DNA from: Clostridia bacterium | GTDB lineage: Bacteria > Bacillota > Clostridia > Christensenellales > Borkfalkiaceae | Direction: 5' to 3' | NCBI GenBank assembly: GCA_017886895.1 | Contig: JAGHJD010000050.1 | Span: 1 to 46,367, forward strand | DNA: 46,367 bases | Shown here: piece after piece, positions 31,347-40,009 of the stretch | Numbering within the stretch: the stretch's first letter is position 1 | How the letters are laid out: every line of letters begins with the position of its first letter | The notes under the pieces: generated by a model | What the model was told of the DNA's origin: nothing | The model's database searches: none | The model's input: only the letters and a program-made list of their open reading frames with translations | Made by a program: the position numbers and the translations under genes

Positions 31347-31617
31347 AAAAAACTGTGCATCCTCCGTTGAAAAGACATGCCGAAACGTTAAAACCGCAGG
31401 TAACTCCCGCAAAGCTACCTCATGGCACACGTACGATTCCGCTTAGTGCTGCTATATCCCTATCCTGACACGGTTCACGGCGGCACGTTGCATGAGACCT
31501 TGCGATCGACATCCCTTACGGAGCGCGGCTTTCCACACGCCGATCCGAAGGAGGCATTCGGTTCTGCTATAGCGGATTGCAGATACAGGGCACCGCTGAC
31601 TCCCCACCTAGCACAGC
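31347..31617 (-). ncRNA. ffs: Large bacterial signal recognition particle RNA
   Basis: About 270 nt on the minus strand, the size of Bacillus scRNA. The 5' Alu-domain segment GCTGTGCTAGGTGGGG and the following GGTGCCCTGTA are the classical start. The helix 8 region carries GTGAACCGTGTCAGG and AGCAGCACTAAGC. The 3' end GCACAG pairs with the 5' CTGTGC and is followed by seven T. Helix 8 closes with AUA/UAU around a GGGA tetraloop instead of the usual UCC/GGA around GGAA, a paired substitution. The RNA binds Ffh (and the Alu domain likely HBsu-type proteins) to target nascent membrane proteins. ORFs called inside it are spurious. Confidence 0.93.
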
Positions 31618-31623
31618 ATAGCT

Positions 31624-31652
31624 ATTGTAGCGTAATCGCGGAATTTTTGCAA
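31624..31652 (-). promoter_or_regulatory. Promoter of the SRP RNA gene
   Basis: On the minus strand: TTGCAA, 17 bp, TACAAT, placing the RNA 5' end near 31617. Confidence 0.82.
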
Positions 31653-31709
31653 CCGATTTTTCCCGTTTTTTCTGAACGAAAATAAAATAATTTTTCTGTT
31701 CGCAAACCG

Positions 31710-31737
31710 TTGACAATGCGATTTTTATCAATATAAT
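31710..31737 (+). promoter_or_regulatory. Promoter for the ABC exporter operon
   Basis: TTGACA, 16 bp, TATAAT, about 32 bp before the first ATG; divergent from the SRP RNA promoter. Confidence 0.82.
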
Positions 31738-31769
31738 ATCTATCGAATCGTTGTCATAGGTGTCTGGAC

Positions 31770-33617
31770 ATGACGGAAAACACTGCAGAAAAAGAGACGA
31801 AGGGCGTATTTGCATACGGAATGCGCAGGTATTGGAAGAAAAGAATGCCGTGCGCCGTTTTCTGCCAGGTGATCGGCTTTATAGCGATCGTGCTCGAACT
31901 GCTGCTGCCTCTTCTGAGCGCGTTGTTTGTCGATTTTATCCTGACTGCCGACGGGGTCGACGGCGGGATTTTTTCCTTTCTCGTCGACGGAAGGTTCGGG
32001 CAGCCGCAGACATGGCGGCTGTTTGTCTCCATAACCTGCATCTTTATCGCCTTTATCGTTTTGCGTGAGATCTTGCTGTACGCGCGGAACATTCTGTTCC
32101 AATATAACGGACTGCTTCTGGAAAACGAGCTGCGCGACGCGACGTATAAAAAACTTGTTGAGCTGGACAGCAGAACAGTTTCCGATTACAACGCAGGGGA
32201 GCTTCTGACGACGCTCTCCTCGGACATCATCAATTTCAAGGAGCTCTATTCGCGCGTACTGCTTTCGCTGGGCGACGGGTTTTTCGTGCTGGCTGTCTCC
32301 TGCGTCATCCTTGCCATGAACAGCGCGTGGATGCTGATCCTGCCTGCGGTCATCGCCCCGTCTCTTCTCTTTGCGCTTTATCGCTACATGCACGCCGCGC
32401 AGTCGGTGTCACGCCGCATCCGTGCGTGCAATGCGGACATGAATCTGACCGTACAGGAAAATATCAATGCCGTGCGGCTGATCCGTTCCTTTTCCAACGA
32501 GAGCTTTGAAGAGACGAAATTCGACCGTGTGAACGCCGCACTGCGCGACGCTTATTTCAGGCAGGTGGACGTCTCGTCCCGCTACGGGCTTATCTTCAAC
32601 ACGATCCGGCAGGTCGCATATATAGCCACGATTGTCGTGGGGACGCTGTTGGTGCTCGCCGGAGAGTTCCAGATCGGTATCATGACCGCCGCCGTTACAT
32701 ATGTCCTCAAGATCATGGATTACCTTACAGTGATCGGGAACAACATGTATCTGTTTCAGTTTTATTTGGTTTCGGGCGGGCGCATCCGTTCTTTCCTTGA
32801 ACGAAAGACGCGTATCCCGGAGGCAGAGAGCCCCGCACGGGGGATCTCTTCGCCCGACCTTCTCCTGAAAGACGTCTCTGTCACGGAGGACGGAAAGGCG
32901 CTGCTCAGGCACATAAATTTATCGGTGCCTTACGGAAAGAAAGTCGGCATCATGGGTGGCACGGGTTCCGGCAAGAGCGTGCTTCTGAAGAGCCTTGTGC
33001 GCATATACGACGCAACTTCGGGCAGCATCGAGATCGGCGGGAAAGATATACGCTCGTATTCGCTGGAAGAGCTGCGCTCGGAGTTTTCCTATGTGTTCCA
33101 GGACGTGTTCCTCTTCTCCAATACGATCAACGCGAACATCTCTTTTGCCGCGCCCAAAGTGCGGTCCGAGGCGGTTCGGAAAGCAGCCGGTGCCGCGCAG
33201 GCGAGCGGGTTCATAGAAACCCTCCCGGACGGCTATGATACGATCGTCGGGGAGCGCGGCTACGGGCTTTCGGGCGGACAGAAACAGCGCATCTCCATTG
33301 CGCGGGCGCTTCTGAAAGACGCGCCTATCCTTATTTTCGACGACGCGACAAGCGCGCTCGACGTTTCAACGGAGCGCAGGCTGATGCAGAATATCCGCGA
33401 AAATTATCCAGAGCGCACCGTGCTGATCGCGGCGCACCGCGTCTCCGCGGTGGAGGGCTGCGACGAGATCCTGTATTTGCAGGACGGGGAGATCATCGAG
33501 CGCGGCACGTATGCGCAGCTCATGGAGCAAAACGGCAGGTTTGCGGAGATCTGCCGCATGCAGGAGCTCGCCGCCGAAACGGGCGAGGACGGCGTGAACG
33601 GGAGGAAGGCGGTATGA
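31770..33617 (+). CDS. ABC exporter half-transporter, degenerate-site subunit
   Basis: A 615-residue type IV ABC exporter with an N-terminal six-helix membrane domain and a C-terminal ATPase. Walker A GGTGSGKS lies at 396-403, and the signature LSGGQKQR is canonical. Walker B reads ILIFDDATSALD, with Asp where the catalytic Glu normally stands, and the H-loop is AAHR. The Asp predicts a poorly hydrolysing site, as in one subunit of heterodimeric exporters. The next gene overlaps its stop and encodes the complementary half, so the two should form one multidrug, lipid or peptide exporter. The substrate is unknown. A promoter lies just upstream. Confidence 0.93.
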   Translation: MTENTAEKETKGVFAYGMRRYWKKRMPCAVFCQVIGFIAIVLELLLPLLSALFVDFILTADGVDGGIFSFLVDGRFGQPQTWRLFVSITCIFIAFIVLREILLYARNILFQYNGLLLENELRDATYKKLVELDSRTVSDYNAGELLTTLSSDIINFKELYSRVLLSLGDGFFVLAVSCVILAMNSAWMLILPAVIAPSLLFALYRYMHAAQSVSRRIRACNADMNLTVQENINAVRLIRSFSNESFEETKFDRVNAALRDAYFRQVDVSSRYGLIFNTIRQVAYIATIVVGTLLVLAGEFQIGIMTAAVTYVLKIMDYLTVIGNNMYLFQFYLVSGGRIRSFLERKTRIPEAESPARGISSPDLLLKDVSVTEDGKALLRHINLSVPYGKKVGIMGGTGSGKSVLLKSLVRIYDATSGSIEIGGKDIRSYSLEELRSEFSYVFQDVFLFSNTINANISFAAPKVRSEAVRKAAGAAQASGFIETLPDGYDTIVGERGYGLSGGQKQRISIARALLKDAPILIFDDATSALDVSTERRLMQNIRENYPERTVLIAAHRVSAVEGCDEILYLQDGEIIERGTYAQLMEQNGRFAEICRMQELAAETGEDGVNGRKAV

Positions 33618-35401
33618 GCGCCAGAAATACATATTATCAGGATGAGACCGTTGAAAAGCAGAAGATAGATTTTAAAAATCTGAAACGTCTGCTCCGCTAC
33701 GCCGCACCATATAAAAGGCTGTTCGTCCTCGTGCTGCTGCTGATGTTGATCGCGGTGGCTTCTTCCCTGGTCACGCCCCTGTTGCTTCGGTATCTCGTCA
33801 ATACGGTCATTCCAGAATTTCATGACGATTACAAGGACTTTGCGGTCGCGATCGGCTGTTTTGTGCTTGCCGGCGCCGCCGAGATCGGTATAACTTTTTA
33901 TCAGCAGCGCAGCATGGGGCGCATGGGGCACGGAATCATCGCGGATATTCGCCATGATATTTTTTATAAATTACAGGTGCTCCCGTTCGATTATTTCGAC
34001 AGCCGCCCCGCGGGCAAGATCGTTGTCCGCGTGACCGATTACATAGCCGAACTTGCGGATTTTTTTACGAACTACCTGATGACTTTCATCCTCAATCTTG
34101 TAAAGATCGTTGTCGTGACCGTCATCATGCTCGTGCTCAGTCCGCTCCTGACGCTCGCCGTCTATGCGGCGGTCGTACCGCTTGCGGTCTGTATCTTCTT
34201 TATCCGCCGTTCCATCCGCAAACTGTTCCGCACGCACAGGGCGAAAGTTTCCAACCGCTCGGCGTTTCTCGTCGAGTCCATCATGGGCGAGAAGATCATT
34301 CAGAATTATAACCGCAGTTCTTACAACGAACAGATCTATCACGATCTGCAGCAGGACAGTGCCAAGTACTGGATGCGCATCGTGCGGCGCAACGAGCTGA
34401 ATACCCCCGTCGTCGAATTGTTCTGGAATGTCGGGACCGTTCTTTTGTATGCGCTTGCTTTCTCGTTGCAGAGGAGCGGCGCGGCGGGAATAACGGGGAC
34501 GGCGGTTGCATTTCTGAGCTATATGACCCTCTTTTCCGCACCGCTGACGCAGCTTTCCGTCATCGTGCAGAACCTTGCACAGGTCTCGGCAAACCTTGAG
34601 CGTGTGTTCGAGACGATCGACACGCCTCCGCAGATAGCGGACAGCGAGGACAGCGTGGAGCTGGGCGATGTGCGGGGGCAGGTCGATTTTGAAGACGTGA
34701 CCTTCGGCTATGAGGAGGGGATCAACATCCTCGAGCATTTCGATCTGCACGTCAGCCCCGGGGAGACGGTCGCCCTTGTCGGACCGACGGGCGCGGGGAA
34801 GACGACGGTCATCAACCTGATGACGCGCTTTTATGACGTGAAGGAGGGCGCCGTAAAGATCGACGGGCAGGACGTCCGCAGGATCAAGCTGCATTCGCTG
34901 CGGTTAAAGGTCGGCGTGCTCATGCAGGATCCCTTCCTGTTCAAGGGGACGGTGCTTGAAAATATCCGTTATGGAAAGCCGGACGCTACGGACGAAGAGT
35001 GCATCGCGGCGGCGAAAGCGATCTACGCCGACGAATGTATCGCGCGGCTGCAGAACGGATACCTTACGGAACTTGCAGAACAGGGCGAGGGGCTTTCGGC
35101 GGGCGAAAAACAGCTCATCAGCTTTGCGCGCATCGTCTTGAAAAACCCGTCCGTCATCATTCTGGACGAGGCGACGAGCTCCGTCTCTTCGGACATGGAA
35201 AAGCGCATTCAGAGCGCGCTCGACGTTCTTCTGAAGGACAGGACTTCGTTTATCGTCGCGCACAGGCTGTCGACGATCCGCAATGCGGACAGGATCTTAT
35301 ATATAGCAAATAAAGGAATTGCCGAAGAAGGTACGCACGAACAGTTGATAAAACGGCGCGGTTTGTATTATAATCTATATAAAGAACTCGGCGACAGATA
35401 G
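33614..35401 (+). CDS. ABC exporter half-transporter, catalytic-site subunit
   Basis: A 595-residue partner of the preceding half-transporter, also membrane domain plus ATPase. Walker A GPTGAGKT lies at about 390-397 and Walker B VIILDEATSS keeps the catalytic Glu. The signature is altered to LSAGEKQL and the D-loop region reads SSVSSD. The intact site of the dimer is therefore formed by this Walker A/B with the LSGGQ of the first subunit. The ATG overlaps the first gene's stop by four bases and a GAGG-type site precedes it, so both proteins should be made in equal amounts. A tautomerase gene follows 13 bp later. Confidence 0.93.
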   Translation: MSARNTYYQDETVEKQKIDFKNLKRLLRYAAPYKRLFVLVLLLMLIAVASSLVTPLLLRYLVNTVIPEFHDDYKDFAVAIGCFVLAGAAEIGITFYQQRSMGRMGHGIIADIRHDIFYKLQVLPFDYFDSRPAGKIVVRVTDYIAELADFFTNYLMTFILNLVKIVVVTVIMLVLSPLLTLAVYAAVVPLAVCIFFIRRSIRKLFRTHRAKVSNRSAFLVESIMGEKIIQNYNRSSYNEQIYHDLQQDSAKYWMRIVRRNELNTPVVELFWNVGTVLLYALAFSLQRSGAAGITGTAVAFLSYMTLFSAPLTQLSVIVQNLAQVSANLERVFETIDTPPQIADSEDSVELGDVRGQVDFEDVTFGYEEGINILEHFDLHVSPGETVALVGPTGAGKTTVINLMTRFYDVKEGAVKIDGQDVRRIKLHSLRLKVGVLMQDPFLFKGTVLENIRYGKPDATDEECIAAAKAIYADECIARLQNGYLTELAEQGEGLSAGEKQLISFARIVLKNPSVIILDEATSSVSSDMEKRIQSALDVLLKDRTSFIVAHRLSTIRNADRILYIANKGIAEEGTHEQLIKRRGLYYNLYKELGDR

Positions 35402-35414
35402 AGGAGGTACTAAT

Positions 35415-35654
35415 ATGCCGCATATTTCGGTGAAGATGCTGGAAGGCAGGAGCGAGGAGCAGAAGAAAAAACTTGCCGACGCGCTCGTAAAGACGCTGAC
35501 GGAGGAACTTCACTGTTCCCCGCACTATGTGACCTGCACGGTGGAAGACTATACCGCCGAAGAATGGCAGGGCGTTTTTAAAAAAGAGATCTCGGATAAG
35601 CCGCAGGAAAGGGTTTATAAAAAAGCGGAGTACGATCCGAAAGATCTGCTGTAA
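35415..35654 (+). CDS. 4-oxalocrotonate tautomerase-family protein
   Basis: A 79-residue tautomerase-superfamily protein. After Met removal the N-terminal Pro (PHISVKMLEGRSEEQKKKLADAL) would be the catalytic base. The length is a little above the 62 residues of classical 4-oxalocrotonate tautomerase because of a C-terminal extension ending YKKAEYDPKDLL. The physiological substrate is unknown in most Clostridia. GAGGAGG precedes the ATG at good spacing. It probably belongs to the ABC exporter transcript and is followed by the Mrp gene. Confidence 0.85.
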   Translation: MPHISVKMLEGRSEEQKKKLADALVKTLTEELHCSPHYVTCTVEDYTAEEWQGVFKKEISDKPQERVYKKAEYDPKDLL

Positions 35655-35668
35655 AGGAGGAGAGAGGT

Positions 35669-36478
35669 ATGTCGGAAGGTTGTTCGCATGATTGCGGGAA
35701 TTGCGGGGAGGACTGTGCCTCGCGGGATATGCACGTCAAGCCGCACGAACTGAGCAAGATCAAAAAGGTCATCGGCGTCGTCAGCGGAAAGGGCGGCGTC
35801 GGCAAGTCTCTCACGACGGCGATGCTTGCCGTGACGGCACAGCGCAACGGGTTCAGAACGGCAGTGCTCGATGCGGATATCACGGGGCCGTCCGTGCCGA
35901 AGATGTTCGGCGTGCACGAGAAAGCGACGGGGACGGAGCTTGGGATCCTGCCCGTGGAGAGTAAGACGGGCATCCGCATGATGTCTATGAACCTGCTGCT
36001 CGAGGACGAGACGGAGCCTGTCATCTGGCGCGGTCCCGTCATTGCGGGTGCGGTCTTACAGTTCTGGACGGATGTCATCTGGGATGAGGTGGATTACATG
36101 TTCGTCGACATGCCCCCGGGAACGGGCGACGTGCCGCTGAGCATCTATCAGTCCGTTCCTCTGGACGGCATCATCGTCGTCACCACGCCGCAGGAGCTCG
36201 TTTCCATGATCGTGAAGAAGGCGGTCGTCATGGCGGAAAAGCTGAATATCCCCGTGCTCGGCGTCGTCGAAAACATGAGTTATGTGCTCTGCCCTGATTG
36301 CGGGAAGAAGATAGAGATCTTCGGCAAGAGCAGGGCAGAGGAGTTTGCCGCCTCTCTCGGCGTAAAGGCTGTTGCGCGCGTGCCATTCGACGCAGCACTC
36401 GCAAAATGCGCGGACGAAGGGCTGATCGAGCTGTATGAAGGCGATTACGCAGACGGGCTGTTCAAGGCGATAGAATAG
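35669..36478 (+). CDS. Mrp/NBP35-family Fe-S cluster carrier ATPase
   Basis: A 269-residue P-loop NTPase of the Mrp/ApbC/NBP35 family that holds and delivers 4Fe-4S clusters. The deviant Walker A GKGGVGKS lies at about 40-47 and DMPPGTGD is the Walker B/switch region. CPDC near residue 208 is the cluster-bridging CxxC. An N-terminal cysteine set (CSHDCGNCGEDC) gives a possible second cluster site as in clostridial Mrp proteins. AAAGGAGGAG precedes the ATG. It could receive clusters from the SufC/SufB machinery encoded 6 kb upstream, which is an inference. A terminator follows. Confidence 0.93.
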   Translation: MSEGCSHDCGNCGEDCASRDMHVKPHELSKIKKVIGVVSGKGGVGKSLTTAMLAVTAQRNGFRTAVLDADITGPSVPKMFGVHEKATGTELGILPVESKTGIRMMSMNLLLEDETEPVIWRGPVIAGAVLQFWTDVIWDEVDYMFVDMPPGTGDVPLSIYQSVPLDGIIVVTTPQELVSMIVKKAVVMAEKLNIPVLGVVENMSYVLCPDCGKKIEIFGKSRAEEFAASLGVKAVARVPFDAALAKCADEGLIELYEGDYADGLFKAIE

Positions 36479-36494
36479 TGTACCGTTTTTCGGG

Positions 36495-36523
36495 CGCGCC
36501 CCTGTTTCGGGGGGCGCGTTTTT
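36495..36523 (+). terminator. Terminator after the mrp-like gene
   Basis: CGCGCCCC / GGGGCGCG stem, 8-nt loop, then five T. Confidence 0.88.
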
Positions 36524-36641
36524 CCTGTACAAAGGCTGCGGATACCGCGCGGCATTGCGGCGGGGGCTGCCGCTGAAAGATATGCGGTGCGGCAGGCAGG
36601 AACTTTTGGCTTGTTTTTGCGAAGACTGCGGCTTTGAGCGG

Positions 36642-36670
36642 TTGCATTCAAAAGGGGAAAGTGCTATAAT
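36642..36670 (+). promoter_or_regulatory. Promoter for the SLC13/ArsB-like transporter
   Basis: TTGCAT, 17 bp, TGC-TATAAT (also an extended -10). The predicted transcription start is about 5 nt before the ATG. Confidence 0.82.
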
Positions 36671-36681
36671 CGCATACGGTT

Positions 36682-37812
36682 ATGGTCAGGGAAGTTGCCG
36701 GGTCGGCTTTGCGCTTTTTCAAAAAGGAGGCAGTGCTCTGTATAGCGCTGCTCCTCGCCGTTGTTTCGGCGTTTTTTGTTCCGCCGAGCGCAGAATACAT
36801 AGGATATATCGATTGGGATACGCTGGCGCTGCTCTTCGGATTGATGGCGGTCATGCAGGGATACCGGCGCGCGGGGCTGTTTTCCCTTTTGGCGAATAAG
36901 CTGCTGCGATTGGCGAATACCTCTAAAAAGCTGATGGCGCTGCTCGTTTTTCTGCCCTTCTTTTTGAGCATGCTGATCACAAACGATGTCTCGCTCCTGA
37001 CCTTTGTCCCTTTCGGGATCATCGTCATGCGTTCGGCGGGGCTGGAAAGGCAGATCGTTCCGCTGGTAGTTTTGCAAACGGTCGCGGCTAATCTCGGAAG
37101 CATGCTGACTCCGCTCGGCAATCCGCAGAACCTGTACCTTTACAACGCCTCGGGGCTGCCGCTCGGGCAGTTTGTGCTCATCATGCTGCCGTACACGGTG
37201 CTCGCGTTTGCGGGGCTTGCCGTTTCGGTTGCCTGTTTTCGTTCGGTCCCCGTTCATTTTCAGGCGCAGAGCGCAAAGATGGAGGGCGCCTATTCGCTCG
37301 CCTGGCCGACAGTTTTTTTCGCGGTCTGTCTCTGCGGGCTGTTCAATGTGCTTCCCCCGATCCTCATTGCTGTGTTGGTGTTTCTTTTTTTACTGATCAC
37401 AGACAGGAAGATGCTTGCGCAGGTAGACTATTCGCTGCTTCTGACGTTTGCCGCCCTGTTTGTTTTTATCGGTAACATAGGGAATATTTCGTGGTTCCGC
37501 TCGTTCTTGTCATCCGTTTTGTCCGGCAATGAAAAGATAGTGGCTGTTCTTGCCAGCCAGGTCATCAGCAACGTGCCTGCGGCGCTGTTGCTTTCCGGCT
37601 TTTCTTCCGCATGGGAGGCGCTGATCGTCGGGTGCAATCTCGGCGGTCTGGGGACGCTGATCGCTTCTATGGCAAGCCTGATCTCTTTCAAAGCGGTCTC
37701 TAAAGAGATCGCGGGGCGACGGGCGAAATATCTCCTCGTATTTACGATAGCGAATGTTGCGTTTCTGGCGGGATTGCTTGGTCTGAGCTATCTGTTGGAA
37801 CTGTTTTTCTGA
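36682..37812 (+). CDS. ArsB/SLC13-like anion transporter
   Basis: A 376-residue membrane protein with about ten predicted helices of the ion-transporter superfamily that includes CitMHS, ArsB and SLC13. Motifs are LLFGLMAVMQGYRRAGLFS, the hairpin-loop region FLSMLITNDVSLLTFVPFG, and NLGSMLTPLGNPQNLYLYN; the second half repeats the pattern with QVISNVPAALLLSGFS. The transported ion cannot be assigned; dicarboxylate, citrate or an oxyanion are options. The ATG at 36682 has no Shine-Dalgarno and begins almost at the predicted transcript end. A GTG at codon 18 has AGGAGG just before it but too close, so the start is somewhat uncertain. Confidence 0.82.
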   Translation: MVREVAGSALRFFKKEAVLCIALLLAVVSAFFVPPSAEYIGYIDWDTLALLFGLMAVMQGYRRAGLFSLLANKLLRLANTSKKLMALLVFLPFFLSMLITNDVSLLTFVPFGIIVMRSAGLERQIVPLVVLQTVAANLGSMLTPLGNPQNLYLYNASGLPLGQFVLIMLPYTVLAFAGLAVSVACFRSVPVHFQAQSAKMEGAYSLAWPTVFFAVCLCGLFNVLPPILIAVLVFLFLLITDRKMLAQVDYSLLLTFAALFVFIGNIGNISWFRSFLSSVLSGNEKIVAVLASQVISNVPAALLLSGFSSAWEALIVGCNLGGLGTLIASMASLISFKAVSKEIAGRRAKYLLVFTIANVAFLAGLLGLSYLLELFF

Positions 37813-37817
37813 ATACA

Positions 37818-37841
37818 GAGCGGAGCCGAAGGGCTCCGCTC
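37818..37841 (+). terminator. Terminator after the anion transporter
   Basis: GAGCGGAGCC / GGCTCCGCTC with a GAAG loop, followed by CTGCTTT; the T-run is weak. Confidence 0.7.
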
Positions 37842-37995
37842 CTGCTTTGTAAACTTGCGGACGGTTTTGCGGGCGGGCATAATTCGGCTGTCTGTAAAAC
37901 TTGCCTGACGGTTCAAGCTCCGTTTTGTGTGCGGCGGTTCGTTTCCGCTGTTGGCAGGAACGTTAAAAAGACAGACGGAAATTTTTGGCAAACTG

Positions 37996-38024
37996 TGGAC
38001 ATTTTGTCCGTGATATTATATACT
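37996..38024 (+). promoter_or_regulatory. Promoter for the GH42-GH3 operon
   Basis: TGGACA, 17 bp, TATACT. A small dyad GGAC-ATTTT-GTCC overlaps the -35 and might bind a sugar-responsive regulator. Confidence 0.65.
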
Positions 38025-38064
38025 GAACCCAGTGGTTGCGCAGTAAAAAAAGAGAGGAAATCGT

Positions 38065-40005
38065 ATGAAACAGATATTGGTCGGTGCCGCGTATTATCCT
38101 GAAATGTGGGATGAGAACGAGGTGGAAAAGGATATTGCCCGCATGAAGGAGGCAGGCGTAAATTGTGTGCGCGTCGGTGAATTTGCATGGAGCAAAATGG
38201 AACCTGAAGAGGGGAAGTTTGACTTTTCGTGGCTGAAAAATGCGGTGGACAAGTGTTATGCCGCGGGGATCGTCACGGTCATGTGTACGCCGACCTGTAC
38301 GCCTCCCCGCTGGCTGCTCGATACATATGAAGAGACGCGCAGCGTTGACGCGCGCAATGTGCGCGCGGAGGTCTCGTCCCGCTGCCATCCGTGCAAGACG
38401 AGCGCAAAGATGCGCGAGAAAAACGCGATCATCGTTGAAAAACTTGCGCGGGAGTTCGGCAGTCATCCCGGCGTCATAGGATGGCAGATCGACAACGAGC
38501 TCTTTCCGTACGGCGACGGGTGCTATTGTCCGCTGTGCGTTGAGGCGTTCCGCAGGTATCTGCGCGAAAAGTACGGTACGATCGAAAATCTGAATGCGGC
38601 GTGGGGCATGGTGCGCTGGTCGCTGGACTACAAGAGTTTTTCCGATGTTCTTCCGCCGCGGGAAGGGCAGTGGAGACACCCCTCCCTTTGTACGGAGTGG
38701 TTCCGTTTCCAGTGCGCGCAGATCGTCTCGTACGTGAATGAGCAGGCGGAGATCATCCGCAGATATTCCGCGGCGCCGATCGGCACGGATATGATGCGCA
38801 CCAATCAGCTCAGTTATTACGACGTAAACGAAAAGCTCGACGTCGTGCAGTACAATCATTATGAACCCGCAGATCTGCTCTTCGGAACGGCGTTTGCATA
38901 TGACTTCCTGCGCTGCGTGAAGGATAAGCCGTTCTGGGTGACGGAGACGCAGGTCGGCTGGAACGGCAGCAATTTTGCCGACTGCGGGTATCGCCCGCAG
39001 GGCGCCTGTTATGCCAATACCTGGCTGCCCGTCGCCAGGGGGGCGGAAATGAATTCGTATTGGCTGTTCCGCTCTCATCCGAACGGGCACGAGATTGCGC
39101 ACGGCGCGCTCTTCAATACGGCGGGCAGGGCGTACCGCGTGACCGAAGAGGTCGCCCGTGCCGCAAAAGAGTTTGCGCGCTGCGCGGATTTTTTGGAGAA
39201 CAGCGGCGTCCGTTCCGAGATCGCCCTGCATTATTCTTCTACGGCGATGAAGAATTTCGCATACGCGCCCATGCTCGAAGGATTTGATTACCGCGAAACG
39301 CTGATGCGCAAATTTCATGACGCGTTCCGCCATTACAATGTGGACGTGATCGATACGCCGCATGCGCTTGACGGATATAAGGTCGTGCTCTCTCCCTTCC
39401 TGTCGACGGTGGACGAGAACGGGCTGAAAGAGCGGATCATGGCATGGGTCTGCGACGGAGGCACGTGGATCGTCGGGCCCATGTCCGACATCATGACGGA
39501 CTATACGAGCAAATATACGCACGCTCCCTATTCTTTTCTGGAAGAGTTTGCGGGCGCATGGACGAAATATCAGCTCCCCGTCGGGAACAGCGTGTTCCGC
39601 GCCCGCGGCAGAGACGGCTCCGAATTTCCGCTTGTATACTGCTATGACGCATACGAACTGCGCGGCGCGCGCAGCCTTGCGGAATACGACGGGGAGGAGT
39701 TCGGCGGGCTGTCCGTCATCACCGAGCGCGAAGTCGGGAAGGGAAAAGTCATCCTTCTCGGGAGCGTGCCGCCGCACGACGTGCTTTTGAAACTTGTCGG
39801 CAGAGACCCGATCGCCGAAGCGGGCGGGAATGTCATTCTCACCGCGCGCGAAGGAAAGCGGCGAGGGATCATCGCCGTCGAAGTCGAGAACAGGGAGGGC
39901 GAACTGCTCCTTGCAAAGAAGTACCGCAATTTGATCAGCGGGGAGATCGCGGAAGGAAAAGTGAACATTCCGCCGTACGGCGTGCTCGTGTTGGAGGAGA
40001 TATAA
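38065..40005 (+). CDS. GH42 family beta-galactosidase
   Basis: A 646-residue intracellular glycosidase (no signal peptide). The N-terminal TIM barrel begins with GAAYYPEMW. The acid/base Glu is E145 in GWQIDNELF and the nucleophile is E294 in FWVTETQVGW. Cysteines C107/C110 and C153, C155, C158 (GCYCPLC) match the zinc cluster of GH42 enzymes. The trimerisation and small C-terminal domains follow. It removes beta-galactosyl residues (or related arabinosyl units) from imported oligosaccharides. AGAGGAAAT precedes the ATG. The GH3 gene starts four bases after its stop. Confidence 0.94.
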   Translation: MKQILVGAAYYPEMWDENEVEKDIARMKEAGVNCVRVGEFAWSKMEPEEGKFDFSWLKNAVDKCYAAGIVTVMCTPTCTPPRWLLDTYEETRSVDARNVRAEVSSRCHPCKTSAKMREKNAIIVEKLAREFGSHPGVIGWQIDNELFPYGDGCYCPLCVEAFRRYLREKYGTIENLNAAWGMVRWSLDYKSFSDVLPPREGQWRHPSLCTEWFRFQCAQIVSYVNEQAEIIRRYSAAPIGTDMMRTNQLSYYDVNEKLDVVQYNHYEPADLLFGTAFAYDFLRCVKDKPFWVTETQVGWNGSNFADCGYRPQGACYANTWLPVARGAEMNSYWLFRSHPNGHEIAHGALFNTAGRAYRVTEEVARAAKEFARCADFLENSGVRSEIALHYSSTAMKNFAYAPMLEGFDYRETLMRKFHDAFRHYNVDVIDTPHALDGYKVVLSPFLSTVDENGLKERIMAWVCDGGTWIVGPMSDIMTDYTSKYTHAPYSFLEEFAGAWTKYQLPVGNSVFRARGRDGSEFPLVYCYDAYELRGARSLAEYDGEEFGGLSVITEREVGKGKVILLGSVPPHDVLLKLVGRDPIAEAGGNVILTAREGKRRGIIAVEVENREGELLLAKKYRNLISGEIAEGKVNIPPYGVLVLEEI

Positions 40006-40009
40006 GGGA

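Noticed and set aside
31422-31685. 87-aa ORF between the SDR and ABC genes
   Set aside because: It lies inside the SRP RNA gene and its promoter on the opposite strand.
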